From: Pseudoalteromonas xiamenensis
Lineage (GTDB): Bacteria > Pseudomonadota > Gammaproteobacteria > Enterobacterales > Alteromonadaceae
Reading direction: 5' to 3'
DNA: 64,000 bases
NCBI RefSeq assembly: GCF_030994125.1
Contig: NZ_CP099918.1
Location: 806,001 to 870,000, forward strand
Shown: positions 18,625 through 28,052 of the stretch, piece after piece
Numbering within the stretch: the stretch's first letter is position 1
Layout of the letters: each line of letters begins with the position of its first letter
The notes under the pieces: model-generated
The model's database searches: none
What the model was told of the DNA's origin: nothing
The model's input: the letters and a program-made list of their open reading frames with translations, nothing else
Made by a program: the position numbers and the translations under genes

Positions 18625-21600
18625 ATGAGAAACTTACGCTTATCGAAAGTAGCAGGCGCAATGGTGCTTGCACTTGGGGTAACGACAAGCGCGCTTGCTG
18701 CAGATACGTCATCTGCTATTCGCGGTAAAATTACAACACCAACTGGTGAAGCGGCTTCTAACGTTGAGATTACAATTATTCACGTGCCTACTGGTACTGT
18801 GAGTAAAGTGACAACAACTTCAGAAGGTTTTTATAGTGCTAAAGGTCTTCGCGTTGGCGGTCCTTACAACATCGTAATCGACTCTGACACGTTCAGCGAT
18901 GCTGAGCTAAAAGACATTTACCTAGAACTTGGTGAAACTAAGCGTCTTAACTCTCAGTTAGAAGCGCTTAAAATGGAGAAAATCGAGGTAGCTGGCTACC
19001 GTATCGTACAACGTGCGGGCGGCTCTAACAGCGTATTCGGTGCAGACTCTATTAATAACACACCTAGCTTCAACCGCGATATCAAAGACATCGCTCGTTT
19101 GAACCCTCTAGCGTCTATTAACGGTAACGGCGAAATGACTATCGCGGGTAACAACCCACGTACAAACAGCCTTACTGTTGACGGTATCAGTCAAAATGAT
19201 GACTTCGGTCTAAACTTTGGTGGCTACCCAACACAGCAACCACCGGTTTCTCTTGACTCTATTGAACAGATCTCTGTTGACGTTTCTCCTTTCTCGGCAA
19301 AGAAAGGTAACTTCGGTGGCGGTACGATCAACGCAGTAACCAAATCTGGTTCAAATGAGTTCAAATTCTCATCATTTGCTGAAATTTCAACTCCAAGTAT
19401 GTCTGGCGATTCAGTACGTATCGATGAAATCATTGACAAAAATAAGCCTGTTGTTGATGAAAATCACCACCGTACGTACAAGATCGTTGAAGCAAAGCCA
19501 ACGCAAACTGAAAAGCGCTATGGCTTCAACGTTGGTGGTCCTCTTATCAAAGACGAACTTTTCTTCTTCGTTGATTACACCAACTGGTCAAGCAAATTAG
19601 ACCTAGACTACGGGTTTGATAACTCTGGTGCAGTAAACGAATTTGACGTAACTCAAGCGCAATACGATGAGTTTGTTTCAATTCTGAACAACACTTATGG
19701 CGTTCAAGATGGCCTGGGCGGCGATCCCGAAGATACAAACGAAAAAGTGTTGGTTAAATTAAGCTGGAACGTAAACGCACAGCACCGTGCAGACGTCACT
19801 TATCAATGGCAAGATGACCGTGACGCGCGTGAATTCGGCCTTGGTGGCAACACAGTTAAGTTCGCTTCAAATGGCTACACGTTCCAAACTAAGTTTAACA
19901 ACTTTGCCGTTAAGTTATACTCTGATTGGAGTGATGTATTCTCAACTGAAATTGGCCTTTCTTATAAAGACGTTTCAAGTGACAGCGTAACTTCATCTGA
20001 TTTTGGTCAAGTTACTGTACGTACAAACGGTTACGGTACTTCTTCTTTCGTATTCGGCACGGATACTAACCGTCACGCGAACTACGCAGAAAACCAAAAC
20101 TTCGTATTAGATTTCGACGCTACATACCTATTGGATGAACACGAAATTGGTTTTGGTCTACAATACGAAAACCTGCGTCTTTACAACATTTTCGCACCAA
20201 ACTCTAAAGGCTCATACATCTTCGATAACTTTGAAGATTTTACAAACGGTAATCTTTCTGTTTTCAATGGAAACTACGACTTCAACTACTCAAACGCTTA
20301 CACGGGCAATGTGGATGATGTAGCATATGATGCACGCCGCAGCACGTTAGCGCTTTACGTAGAAGATACGTTCTACGTGACTGATGATGTTGAAGTAACA
20401 GCGGGTGTTCGTTATGAGCGTCTTTCTTCTGATGACAAACCATCATTGAACGAAGCATTCCAGTCAACTTACGGCTACACAAACCAAGAGAACCTTGACG
20501 GTCTTGACATTATCCTTCCTCGTGTTGGCTTCAAGTACTATGCAACTGAGGCGTTAACGGTTAAAGGTGGTATCGGTCGTTTCCAAGGCGGTATTCCAAA
20601 CGTTTGGTACAATGATCCATTCCAAAAAGATGGTATTACGTACGTAAATGCACCACGTAGCGCAATTAACGAATACTTCGCAAACAACAAAGCAGACTTC
20701 CGTCAAGCGCCAACATTCTTGAATGATTCACTTGTTCAAGGTGCTGGTAGTGTTGCTTATATTGACCCGAATTTCGAATTACCTTCAACAATTCGTGCTC
20801 AAATTGGTTTCGAGTATGAGTTTGATTCAGAAATTTTTGGTGACGGCTACACATGGGAAGCTGAACTTAGCTACCACAAGAAAGAAAACGAAGTTGTATG
20901 GCATAACACGTCAATTCGTCCAGTAGGCACACTTGCTGACGGCGAGCGTATCGTTTACGAAAGTATTTACGAAGGCGACCGTCAAGATAACTGGGACATC
21001 ATGTTAACTAACTCTGAAGATGATGGCCGTTCAATTATCTTTTCAACAGCACTTGCTAAAGAATGGGATAACGGTGTTAGTGCTACAATTAGCTACGCAC
21101 ACCAAGACGTTGAAGAAGTACAAGCAGGTTCCTCTTCACAATCATACTCTAACTACAAGCACAGCTCAACGAAGAGCCGCAACGTAGATTTAGTGGGTCG
21201 TGGTTTCTATGAAGTTGAGCATAGCCTAAAAATCAACTTAGGTTATAAGCACCAGTTCTTTGAAGGTTACAATACTCACTTTAACCTATTCTTCGAACGT
21301 CGTTCTGGCCGTCCAATGAGCTACACAATGGGCTTGTACAGAGACGAGCTATTAGGTGACTTCGGTTCAGAACTATACACGCACAATGCTTACCTAGCGT
21401 ACATCCCGACAGGTGCAGATGATCCAGCAGTAAACTGGACAAAATCTAAAATCTCTTGGGAAGAGTTAGAGACGTTACTTAATGCCGCTGGCATTAAAGA
21501 ACGTGGCAAAATCTTAGAGCGCAACACAGCAACTCAACCATGGGTTACTACAATGGATCTAAGCATTAAGCAAGATATCCCAGGTTTCAAAGCAGGTCAC

Positions 21601-21837
21601 AAAGGCCAGATCTACTTTATGATCGACAACTTTGCAAACCTATTGAACAAAGATTGGGGTATTGAGCGTAAACTAACTTACTCAGATCAGGTTCTTTACG
21701 ATCTACGTGACGTAGACGACCAAGGTCGTTATGTTCTAGAGCGTAAGTTCAATGGTTCTGACGTTCGTAACTACTCTAAGATCGAGACAGGTGCATCGTC
21801 TTGGCAAATTAAAGTAGGCGTAAACTATAAGTTTTAA
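18625..21837 (+). CDS. TonB-dependent outer-membrane receptor (Oar-like)
   Basis: A 1070-aa outer-membrane transporter. Signal peptide about residues 1-25 (ending ALAAD), then a carboxypeptidase-regulatory-like domain (about 30-110: IRGKITTPTGEAASNVEITI and STEGFYSAKGLRVGGPY-type repeats), a plug with NPRTNSLTVDGISQNDDFG and FGGGTINAVTKSGSN, and a beta barrel ending in WQIKVGVNYKF with the terminal aromatic residue. It is a paralogue of the receptor at 22075: plug and barrel motifs correspond throughout. The substrate is unknown; the secreted nuclease just upstream hints at nucleic-acid-derived molecules (inference). Confidence 0.92.
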   Translation: MRNLRLSKVAGAMVLALGVTTSALAADTSSAIRGKITTPTGEAASNVEITIIHVPTGTVSKVTTTSEGFYSAKGLRVGGPYNIVIDSDTFSDAELKDIYLELGETKRLNSQLEALKMEKIEVAGYRIVQRAGGSNSVFGADSINNTPSFNRDIKDIARLNPLASINGNGEMTIAGNNPRTNSLTVDGISQNDDFGLNFGGYPTQQPPVSLDSIEQISVDVSPFSAKKGNFGGGTINAVTKSGSNEFKFSSFAEISTPSMSGDSVRIDEIIDKNKPVVDENHHRTYKIVEAKPTQTEKRYGFNVGGPLIKDELFFFVDYTNWSSKLDLDYGFDNSGAVNEFDVTQAQYDEFVSILNNTYGVQDGLGGDPEDTNEKVLVKLSWNVNAQHRADVTYQWQDDRDAREFGLGGNTVKFASNGYTFQTKFNNFAVKLYSDWSDVFSTEIGLSYKDVSSDSVTSSDFGQVTVRTNGYGTSSFVFGTDTNRHANYAENQNFVLDFDATYLLDEHEIGFGLQYENLRLYNIFAPNSKGSYIFDNFEDFTNGNLSVFNGNYDFNYSNAYTGNVDDVAYDARRSTLALYVEDTFYVTDDVEVTAGVRYERLSSDDKPSLNEAFQSTYGYTNQENLDGLDIILPRVGFKYYATEALTVKGGIGRFQGGIPNVWYNDPFQKDGITYVNAPRSAINEYFANNKADFRQAPTFLNDSLVQGAGSVAYIDPNFELPSTIRAQIGFEYEFDSEIFGDGYTWEAELSYHKKENEVVWHNTSIRPVGTLADGERIVYESIYEGDRQDNWDIMLTNSEDDGRSIIFSTALAKEWDNGVSATISYAHQDVEEVQAGSSSQSYSNYKHSSTKSRNVDLVGRGFYEVEHSLKINLGYKHQFFEGYNTHFNLFFERRSGRPMSYTMGLYRDELLGDFGSELYTHNAYLAYIPTGADDPAVNWTKSKISWEELETLLNAAGIKERGKILERNTATQPWVTTMDLSIKQDIPGFKAGHKGQIYFMIDNFANLLNKDWGIERKLTYSDQVLYDLRDVDDQGRYVLERKFNGSDVRNYSKIETGASSWQIKVGVNYKF

Positions 21838-21851
21838 TCCTCCCAGAATGT

Positions 21852-21878
21852 AAAGGCCACCAAACGGTGGCCTTTTTT
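21852..21878 (+). terminator. intrinsic terminator after first TonB receptor
   Basis: Stem AAAGGCCACC / GGTGGCCTTT, loop AAAC, followed by a T run. The two receptor genes are therefore mainly separate transcripts. Confidence 0.92.
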
Positions 21879-21976
21879 GCACTTTTTCCTACCACTGAAA
21901 CAAAACCGCAATACACTTCCTGTAAAATTACGCTATATTTTGTAGAATTTTAACTCAATTAGGTAAAGTTATGGCT

Positions 21977-22008
21977 GACCTATTAATAAAATGGAAATAT
22001 AATAGGTC
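21977..22008. promoter_or_regulatory. inverted repeat upstream of second TonB receptor
   Basis: Perfect 9-bp arms GACCTATTA / TAATAGGTC separated by 14 nt, about 70 bp before the receptor ATG. Could be a dimeric operator with half-sites two turns apart or a leader hairpin. Regulator unknown. Confidence 0.45.
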
Positions 22009-22054
22009 GAAATGATGAACCGATAAGAGTTCACGTTTAAAAACTCACTCTCAA

Positions 22055-22069
22055 ACACGGGAAACAACA
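22055..22069 (+). repeat. leader repeat copy 2, before second TonB receptor
   Basis: Identical 15-mer ACACGGGAAACAACA as at 18608-18622, here 5 nt before the ATG of the second receptor. Confidence 0.7.
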
Positions 22070-22074
22070 GAAAA

Positions 22075-25000
22075 ATGAAACTACAAATGAGAAAAACGGC
22101 TCTGTCTCTAGCAGTTGCTGCGTTGGTAGGTGCAAGTGGTACAGCATTCGCTAACGAAACATCTTCAGCTGTTAAAGGTCAAATCGTTGGTCCAAATGGT
22201 AACCCTGCTGCTGGCACAACAATTACAATTATGCACGTTCCTTCTGGTTCAACAAAAGTTGTTGAAGTAAACGAAGCAGGTTATTTTAGCGCTAAAGGTT
22301 TGCGCGTTGGTGGTCCATACCAAATTATTGTTGATTCTGACAAATTTGAAGACCAACTGTTAGAGAACGTGTATCTTTCTCTTGGCAACGATTACCCAGT
22401 AAACGTTCAACTTCAAGCTAAAACGGACGTTGAACAAATCGTTGTTACTGGTCGTCCTATCAGCACTATGTCTGGTGGCACAGGTCCTGCTGCAACATTT
22501 ACACTAGAAACTCTCGAAAACGCTCCAGCAATCAACCGTGACCTTCGTGACATCGTACGTGTTGATCCTCGTGTTTACGTAGATGACAGTCGTGGTGCTA
22601 TTCAGTGTGGTGGTGGTAACCCACGTTTTAACAGTTTAACGGTTGATGGCGTTCGTATGAACGACAACTTCGGCTTAGGTTCAAACGGCTACCCTACAGT
22701 ACGCCCTCCTTTCTCATTCGACTCAATCGAACAAGTAGCAGTAGAACTTGCACCATTTGACGTTCAGTACGGTGGCTTCACTGCGTGTAACATCAACGCA
22801 GTTACTAAGTCTGGTACTAATGAGATTCACGGTGGCGTCTTCTACGATTACACAAATGATTCGATGAAGGGTGACAAATCTGACGGTAAAGATTACGACA
22901 CTGGTGATTTCACTGAAAAACGTTACGGTTTCAATGTTGGTTTCCCGCTAATTAAAGACAACCTGTTTATGTTCGCCTCATACGAAAAGTTAGAAGGTGT
23001 AGAGCAGTTTAGCTATGAAGGCTTTGACACTGGTAAAATCAGCCAGGCTGAAGTTGATCGTATTATTGCCATTGCAAATGCAAAATACGGCTATAACGCA
23101 GGTGGTACACCTGGTAGCATGCCAGTAGATGATGAAAAAATTCTTCTTAAAATCGACTGGAACATTAACGAAGACCACCGTGCAAGTTTAGTTTACAACT
23201 ATAATGACGGCTTTAGACTTTCTCAGTCTGACGGCGGTTCAAAAGTTGTTTCTTTAGACAGCCATTTTTACGAGCAAGGTACAGAGCTTAAGTCTATCGT
23301 TGCGTCTGTTTACTCAGATTGGTCTTCAGATTTCTCGACTGAAGTGCGTGTCGCTAAGCAAGATGTTGATGGTCGCCAAATTTCTCTAGATGCTGCGAGT
23401 GGTTTTGGTGAAGTACAGGTCAATACGGCTGGAGGTACAGTTTATTTAGGTCCTGATGATTCTCGTCAAGCTAACGACCTAGATTACGATACGTTCAGCG
23501 TTAAAGTTGCAGGTACTTATTATCTTGATAAACACACCATCACTGCAGGTTACGAATACGAAGACTTAAACGTATTTAACCTATTTATGCAGCACACTCA
23601 AGGTGAGTTCCGTTTCAATTCGATTGACGATTTTGAAGCAGGTCTAGCTTCTCGTGTCTACTACAATAATGCGGCTGGGACTAACAATCAAAATGACGTT
23701 GCAGCTTCATTTTCATATCAACAACATACGTTCTACGCTCAAGACGAATATAGCTTCGATGACATCGATGCTACATTAACGTTCGGCCTACGCTACGACA
23801 AATACACAAGTGATGACCGCCCACACTATAACGCTAAATTTGAAGAGCGTTACGGCTACGCAAATACGAAGAACATGGATGGACTTGATCTTATCCAACC
23901 TCGTCTTGGTTTCCAATGGTATGTTGATGACGCGTTAGAAGTGCGTGCTGGTGCAGGTCTGTACTCTGGCGGTAACCCGAACGTTTGGGTATCAAATGCC
24001 TACTCAAACGACGGTGTAACCCAAGTTGGCCTGTCTTCAAAAAATGTTGCGTTATTCGATGTTCCTATGACTAACTTCGATGGCGGAACACCTGGTTTCG
24101 ACGTACCGCAATCAATGTATGATGCTATCGGCGCATTACCTGTAGGTGCTGGTGACGGCTCGACGAATGCTATCGATCCGAACTTCGAAATTCCATCTGA
24201 GTGGAAATATGCTCTAGGTGCAACGTATACGACTGAAAACGACTACGTAATCACGCTAGATTACTTGTATACAGATAAGCAAGATTCAGCAACAACTATT
24301 GATGCACCGCTGTTTGTAGCTGGTACAAGTTCAGTAGATGGTCGTGCACTAATCGAAAGCATTAATGGTCGCTCTGGTGAGTACATCTTAACGAACGTTA
24401 AAGGTGAAGATGCACGTTCGTCTGTCATTTCAGCAGCAATCTCTAAGCAGTTTGATAACGGTATTGACTTTACATTGACGTATGCTTATACCGATTCTAA
24501 AGACATCAACCCAATGACGAGTTCAACAGCTGGTTCGAACTACGGTAACCTTGCAGTTTCTAACGCTGTAAATCCTGGTCTTGCAACGTCAGATTACGAA
24601 GTACCACACCGTTTCACGTTCCAATTGGGCTACAAAACAGAATTTGTTGACGGCTATGCAACACGCTTCAACCTATTCGGTCAAGCAAGTGAAGGCCAAC
24701 CATACAGCTTCCTGTTCAACAAATCTGATTCACAGTTTGGTGATTCTAACTGGAACTCAGATGGTCGTCAGTTAATGTACGTACCACTTGAGAACGATGT
24801 AAACGTAGTTTATGACATGACAGGCGAAGAACTAGCTGCATTTAATGCGTTCATTGAAGACGAAAATCTACAACGTGGTCAAATCGCTGGCCGTAATGCG
24901 CAAAATGCGGATTGGTACATTAAGTTTGATTTAAAGGTAACTCAAGAAATCCCTGGGTTTGCTGAAGGTCACAAGGGCCAAGTATTCTTCACTATCAATA

Positions 25001-25188
25001 ATTTAACGAACTTGTTAAATGATGATTGGGGTGTAATGAAGAAAGGTGACTTCGTTGGTAACCGCGTTGTTGATGTGAAATACGAAGATGGAAAATACAT
25101 CTACTCTAACTTCAGCGCATCATCACCGACTGTACAAAAAGACCCATCACTGTGGGAAATGCGTGTAGGCGTTCGCTACACGTTCTAA
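22075..25188 (+). CDS. TonB-dependent outer-membrane receptor (Oar-like), paralogue
   Basis: A 1037-aa receptor with the same plan as its neighbour: signal peptide ending GTAFAN, a carboxypeptidase-regulatory-like domain (about 30-115), a plug with NPRFNSLTVDGVRMNDNFG, and a long beta barrel ending in EMRVGVRYTF. The plug has two cysteines (IQCGGGNP and TACNINAV) absent from the first receptor and probably disulfide-bonded. It has its own upstream region with an inverted repeat and ends in a strong terminator. The substrate is unknown. The tandem arrangement suggests duplication and divergence. Confidence 0.92.
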   Translation: MKLQMRKTALSLAVAALVGASGTAFANETSSAVKGQIVGPNGNPAAGTTITIMHVPSGSTKVVEVNEAGYFSAKGLRVGGPYQIIVDSDKFEDQLLENVYLSLGNDYPVNVQLQAKTDVEQIVVTGRPISTMSGGTGPAATFTLETLENAPAINRDLRDIVRVDPRVYVDDSRGAIQCGGGNPRFNSLTVDGVRMNDNFGLGSNGYPTVRPPFSFDSIEQVAVELAPFDVQYGGFTACNINAVTKSGTNEIHGGVFYDYTNDSMKGDKSDGKDYDTGDFTEKRYGFNVGFPLIKDNLFMFASYEKLEGVEQFSYEGFDTGKISQAEVDRIIAIANAKYGYNAGGTPGSMPVDDEKILLKIDWNINEDHRASLVYNYNDGFRLSQSDGGSKVVSLDSHFYEQGTELKSIVASVYSDWSSDFSTEVRVAKQDVDGRQISLDAASGFGEVQVNTAGGTVYLGPDDSRQANDLDYDTFSVKVAGTYYLDKHTITAGYEYEDLNVFNLFMQHTQGEFRFNSIDDFEAGLASRVYYNNAAGTNNQNDVAASFSYQQHTFYAQDEYSFDDIDATLTFGLRYDKYTSDDRPHYNAKFEERYGYANTKNMDGLDLIQPRLGFQWYVDDALEVRAGAGLYSGGNPNVWVSNAYSNDGVTQVGLSSKNVALFDVPMTNFDGGTPGFDVPQSMYDAIGALPVGAGDGSTNAIDPNFEIPSEWKYALGATYTTENDYVITLDYLYTDKQDSATTIDAPLFVAGTSSVDGRALIESINGRSGEYILTNVKGEDARSSVISAAISKQFDNGIDFTLTYAYTDSKDINPMTSSTAGSNYGNLAVSNAVNPGLATSDYEVPHRFTFQLGYKTEFVDGYATRFNLFGQASEGQPYSFLFNKSDSQFGDSNWNSDGRQLMYVPLENDVNVVYDMTGEELAAFNAFIEDENLQRGQIAGRNAQNADWYIKFDLKVTQEIPGFAEGHKGQVFFTINNLTNLLNDDWGVMKKGDFVGNRVVDVKYEDGKYIYSNFSASSPTVQKDPSLWEMRVGVRYTF

Positions 25189-25204
25189 AAAGTATTGAAA
25201 AGAT

Positions 25205-25231
25205 AAAGCGCGACATGATGTCGCGCTTTTT
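25205..25231 (+). terminator. intrinsic terminator after second TonB receptor
   Basis: Perfect 11-bp stem AAAGCGCGACA / TGTCGCGCTTT with a TGA loop and seven T. It lies 16 bp after the receptor stop and 25 bp before the next gene, so part of the transcription of that gene probably comes from read-through. Confidence 0.93.
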
Positions 25232-25256
25232 TTATACACTCTTAAAAGGAAAATTT

Positions 25257-26108
25257 ATGAGTAAACCATTAATAGCATGCGCAATCGCTGCTGCTTTTTC
25301 ATTTCCAACCTTAGCTTCAGACAATTTCGTCACAATTCGATCCGCGGATATACAAGAAACGCAAGCGGTGCAAAGTCTTGGTGCGTTTTGGCCTGATGTG
25401 CTTAAGAATATCAAAAGTGGTGCACGTAAAAAGATTGCATCAATTCTACTCGACCAAATTTTTGGTTTTGGCGGTGCGAACGCTGCTGACTTATCGGAAG
25501 AAGCGCTTCGCCGAATTGAAGAAATAATCAAAAAAGAACTCGTTCAGCAAAATGTGAACGAGGTATTAGGGTTGATAGATGCACTAGATGACTCTATTGC
25601 ATATTACAATTCATCGTCGGGGAGTAACGGTCTCCCTCTTTTAAACTCGTTATACTTAGATTCCCAAAAAATTGTAAATAGCTATATCTTCAACAAAGCA
25701 AGAAATGCTGAAAGTTTTTACTTAACCGAAACCTATGCCGCCGCCGTCACATTGCATATGGCCATCACAACTGAGCTATATCTTAAAAATGCGGTAGATA
25801 AGAATTATCTAAAAAATATCGCACGTAAACACGCGTCGGTGTTACAAACGATGTATATGGATACAGTTTCAGATGTACACAAAAACATTTACTTAGGTGC
25901 AGGTCTTCCACCTGATGGCTATGAAAATCGTGTTCAATATTTTAATGAGTATCGCAGTCATATACCTTGGGTGATCGGTTACTACGGACCTGAAGAATGG
26001 CAAGAGCTCGTTGACCGCGAAACAGAAGACCGTAAAAATTACGTTGAGCGTATGACCTCACTTTCCGTTCAAGTAATTGCAACACTCAATGATGTCATTG
26101 GCTCTTAG
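25257..26108 (+). CDS. secreted protein of unknown function next to TonB receptor
   Basis: A 283-aa product with signal peptide MSKPLIACAIAAAFSFPTLA. The mature part is mainly helical: a region LKNIKSGARKKIASILLDQIF, then AADLSEEALRRIEEIIKKEL, and later tyrosine-rich helices (YLTETYAAAVTLHMAITTEL). No conserved enzyme motif is visible. AAGGA lies 9 nt before the ATG at 25257; the frame extends upstream into the terminator, which is not credible as coding. It follows the second TonB receptor and may be a periplasmic or surface partner (inference). Confidence 0.6.
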   Translation: MSKPLIACAIAAAFSFPTLASDNFVTIRSADIQETQAVQSLGAFWPDVLKNIKSGARKKIASILLDQIFGFGGANAADLSEEALRRIEEIIKKELVQQNVNEVLGLIDALDDSIAYYNSSSGSNGLPLLNSLYLDSQKIVNSYIFNKARNAESFYLTETYAAAVTLHMAITTELYLKNAVDKNYLKNIARKHASVLQTMYMDTVSDVHKNIYLGAGLPPDGYENRVQYFNEYRSHIPWVIGYYGPEEWQELVDRETEDRKNYVERMTSLSVQVIATLNDVIGS

Positions 26109-26122
26109 TCAATATTAAAATC

Positions 26123-26152
26123 AGAGCTAGACGGTATTATGAGCCTAGCTCT
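26123..26152. terminator. hairpin between convergent genes
   Basis: AGAGCTAG / CTAGCTCT with a 14-nt loop, overlapping the 3' end of the MarR gene and 15 bp after the secreted-protein stop. A moderate candidate. Confidence 0.5.
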
Positions 26153-26556
26153 TCTATAATTCGAAAAAGTACGTGTTTATCTTTCGTGCTTAGTTTCTCT
26201 AACAACGATTTCTCCCATTCTATGGCCAAAGGCACCAAACGCGAGTAAAGTGACTCACCTTGCACCGTTAATTTAAGTAACGTAGCGCGTTTGTCTTTTT
26301 CGCTAATTTCACTTATTAACATTCCCTGCTCTGCTAACTGTTTAACCGCCCGAGATACCGTCGATTTATCCATAGCCGCCAAGTCGCACAATTGTTTTGC
26401 CGTACTTTGAGGGTGTTCAGCTAAATGAGCTAAGACTCGCCATTGAGCAACACTTAACCCCGCCTCTTTTGCATATACTTTAGCGAATTCATCACTCACC
26501 TTAGCAGCAAGCTTTACCAACCTATAGGGTAAAAATTCGTTTAATTTCAATTCCAT
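26137..26556 (-). CDS. MarR family transcriptional regulator of the homogentisate locus
   Basis: A 139-aa winged-helix regulator. A dimerisation helix at the start (LNEFLPYRLVKLAAKVSDEF) is followed by LSVAQWRVLAHLAEHPQSTAKQLCDLAAMDKSTVSRAVKQL (helix-turn-helix) and the wing EISEKDKRATLLKLT. The frame opens 11 codons earlier (26589), but MELKLNEF with GAAG upstream is the likelier start. It is divergent from hmgA, with a perfect 10+2+10 palindrome in the gap, the typical setting for a MarR protein that controls the adjacent catabolic genes, probably released by an aromatic intermediate (inference). Confidence 0.85.
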   Translation of the reverse strand: MELKLNEFLPYRLVKLAAKVSDEFAKVYAKEAGLSVAQWRVLAHLAEHPQSTAKQLCDLAAMDKSTVSRAVKQLAEQGMLISEISEKDKRATLLKLTVQGESLYSRLVPLAIEWEKSLLEKLSTKDKHVLFRIIEELGS

Positions 26557-26635
26557 AAAACTTCGATTCAAATATGCAAATTTATACATCTATTGTACAC
26601 AAGTCTTTACAGCTAGAAAATAGCTTACGCTTGAA

Positions 26636-26657
26636 AATACTCTCATGTGAGAGTATT
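26636..26657. promoter_or_regulatory. MarR-type operator upstream of hmgA
   Basis: Perfect palindrome AATACTCTCA-TG-TGAGAGTATT, ending 30 bp before the hmgA ATG and lying in the divergent gap with the MarR gene. Size and symmetry fit a MarR dimer. Confidence 0.72.
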
Positions 26658-26687
26658 GTTATTTAAAACCCAAGTGGAGCAAGAATA

Positions 26688-27983
26688 ATGACAACTGAAT
26701 ACCAATACTTAACTGGCTTCGGTAACGAATTCGAAACGGAAGCGTTACCAGGAGCCCTACCGATAGGTCAATTTTCGCCACAAAAAGTAAAATATGACCT
26801 GTATGCTGAACAGTATAATACGACAGCCTTTACTGCCCCACGCGCCGATAACCGCCGCAACTGGTTTTATCGTATTCGACCATCGGTTGTGCAAGGTGAC
26901 TACGAACAGATGGATAATGGACTTCTTCGTACTGCGCCAATTACCGAAGTACCAACACCACCAACCATGCTTCGCTGGAATCCAATTGCTATTCCCGCGA
27001 ACCCTACAGATTTTGTCGATGGTCTTGTAACGATGGCAGCAAACGGTAGCGCGAATGGCCAAGCTGGTATTGGTATCCATGTTTATGTTGCCAATACGTC
27101 GATGGAAGGTCGTTATTTTTACAATGCCGATGGTGAATTGTTGTTTGTCCCACAACAAGGCCAAATCGTACTTCACACGGAGTGTGGTAAGTTAGCCATA
27201 AAGCCAGGGGAAATAGCCGTTATTCCTCGTGGTATCAAATTCAGTGTTGAGCTGCTCGATGAAGCGGCGCGCGGCTATATTTGTGAAAACTACGGTCACC
27301 CTCTTGTTCTGCCTGAACGTGGTCCTGTTGGTGCTAATGGTTATACAAACCAACGCGATTTTCAATATCCCGTTGCCGCGTTTGAAGACATCGAGGGTGA
27401 TTTTGAATTAGTGGCTAAATTTAACGGTAACCTCTTCCGCTGTAGCATTGGCCACTCACCACTCGATGTTGTTGCATGGACAGGTAACAGCGCGCCTTAC
27501 AAGTACGATTTAGCTCGTTTCAACGTGATGAACACCGTAAGTTTTGATCACCCAGATCCCTCAATCTTTACCGTATTAACATCACCTTCGGGAACTCCTG
27601 GAGTGGCAAACGTCGATTTTGTGATATTCCCTCCACGCTGGATGGTTGCAGAAAATACGTTCCGTCCACCGTATTACCATCGTAATATCATGAGTGAATT
27701 CATGGGATTAATTGAAGGAGTATACGATGCTAAAGAACATGGATTTGTGCCTGGTGGTATGAGCCTTCACAACTGCATGTCTCCGCATGGCCCTGAAGCT
27801 GATGTATTTGAAAAAGCCTCAAATGCTGAGTTACAACCGCAACGCTATGAGAATACATTAGCGTTCATGTTTGAATCACGCTACGTTATTTCACCCACGA
27901 AATACGCGTTAGAAGGCAAAGAGCGACAAACAAATTACCTTGATTGTTGGAAAGGAATTAAGAAATACTACAAAGGTGCATAA
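26688..27983 (+). CDS. hmgA: homogentisate 1,2-dioxygenase
   Basis: A 431-aa iron(II) enzyme that opens the ring of homogentisate to maleylacetoacetate in tyrosine and phenylalanine degradation. Full-length match to family features: [19 protein letters not shown] at the start, [32 protein letters not shown] with [11 protein letters not shown] carrying His and Glu iron ligands, and the final [15 protein letters not shown] with the last His ligand. It is under the MarR-type operator just upstream and is followed by maiA after a terminator-like hairpin. The usual fumarylacetoacetase gene is not next to it. Confidence 0.97.
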   Translation: MTTEYQYLTGFGNEFETEALPGALPIGQFSPQKVKYDLYAEQYNTTAFTAPRADNRRNWFYRIRPSVVQGDYEQMDNGLLRTAPITEVPTPPTMLRWNPIAIPANPTDFVDGLVTMAANGSANGQAGIGIHVYVANTSMEGRYFYNADGELLFVPQQGQIVLHTECGKLAIKPGEIAVIPRGIKFSVELLDEAARGYICENYGHPLVLPERGPVGANGYTNQRDFQYPVAAFEDIEGDFELVAKFNGNLFRCSIGHSPLDVVAWTGNSAPYKYDLARFNVMNTVSFDHPDPSIFTVLTSPSGTPGVANVDFVIFPPRWMVAENTFRPPYYHRNIMSEFMGLIEGVYDAKEHGFVPGGMSLHNCMSPHGPEADVFEKASNAELQPQRYENTLAFMFESRYVISPTKYALEGKERQTNYLDCWKGIKKYYKGA

Positions 27984-28008
27984 TCACGTGCGCTGAATTT
28001 AGAATTGC

Positions 28009-28031
28009 AAAGCACTCTTCGGGGTGCTTTT
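28009..28031 (+). terminator. UUCG-tetraloop hairpin between hmgA and maiA
   Basis: Stem AAAGCACTC / GGGTGCTTT (one G-T pair) capped by a C(TTCG)G tetraloop and followed by TTTTC. It should attenuate transcription into maiA, 21 bp before its ATG. Confidence 0.75.
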
Positions 28032-28052
28032 CGTCGTGACTAAGGACAAACA

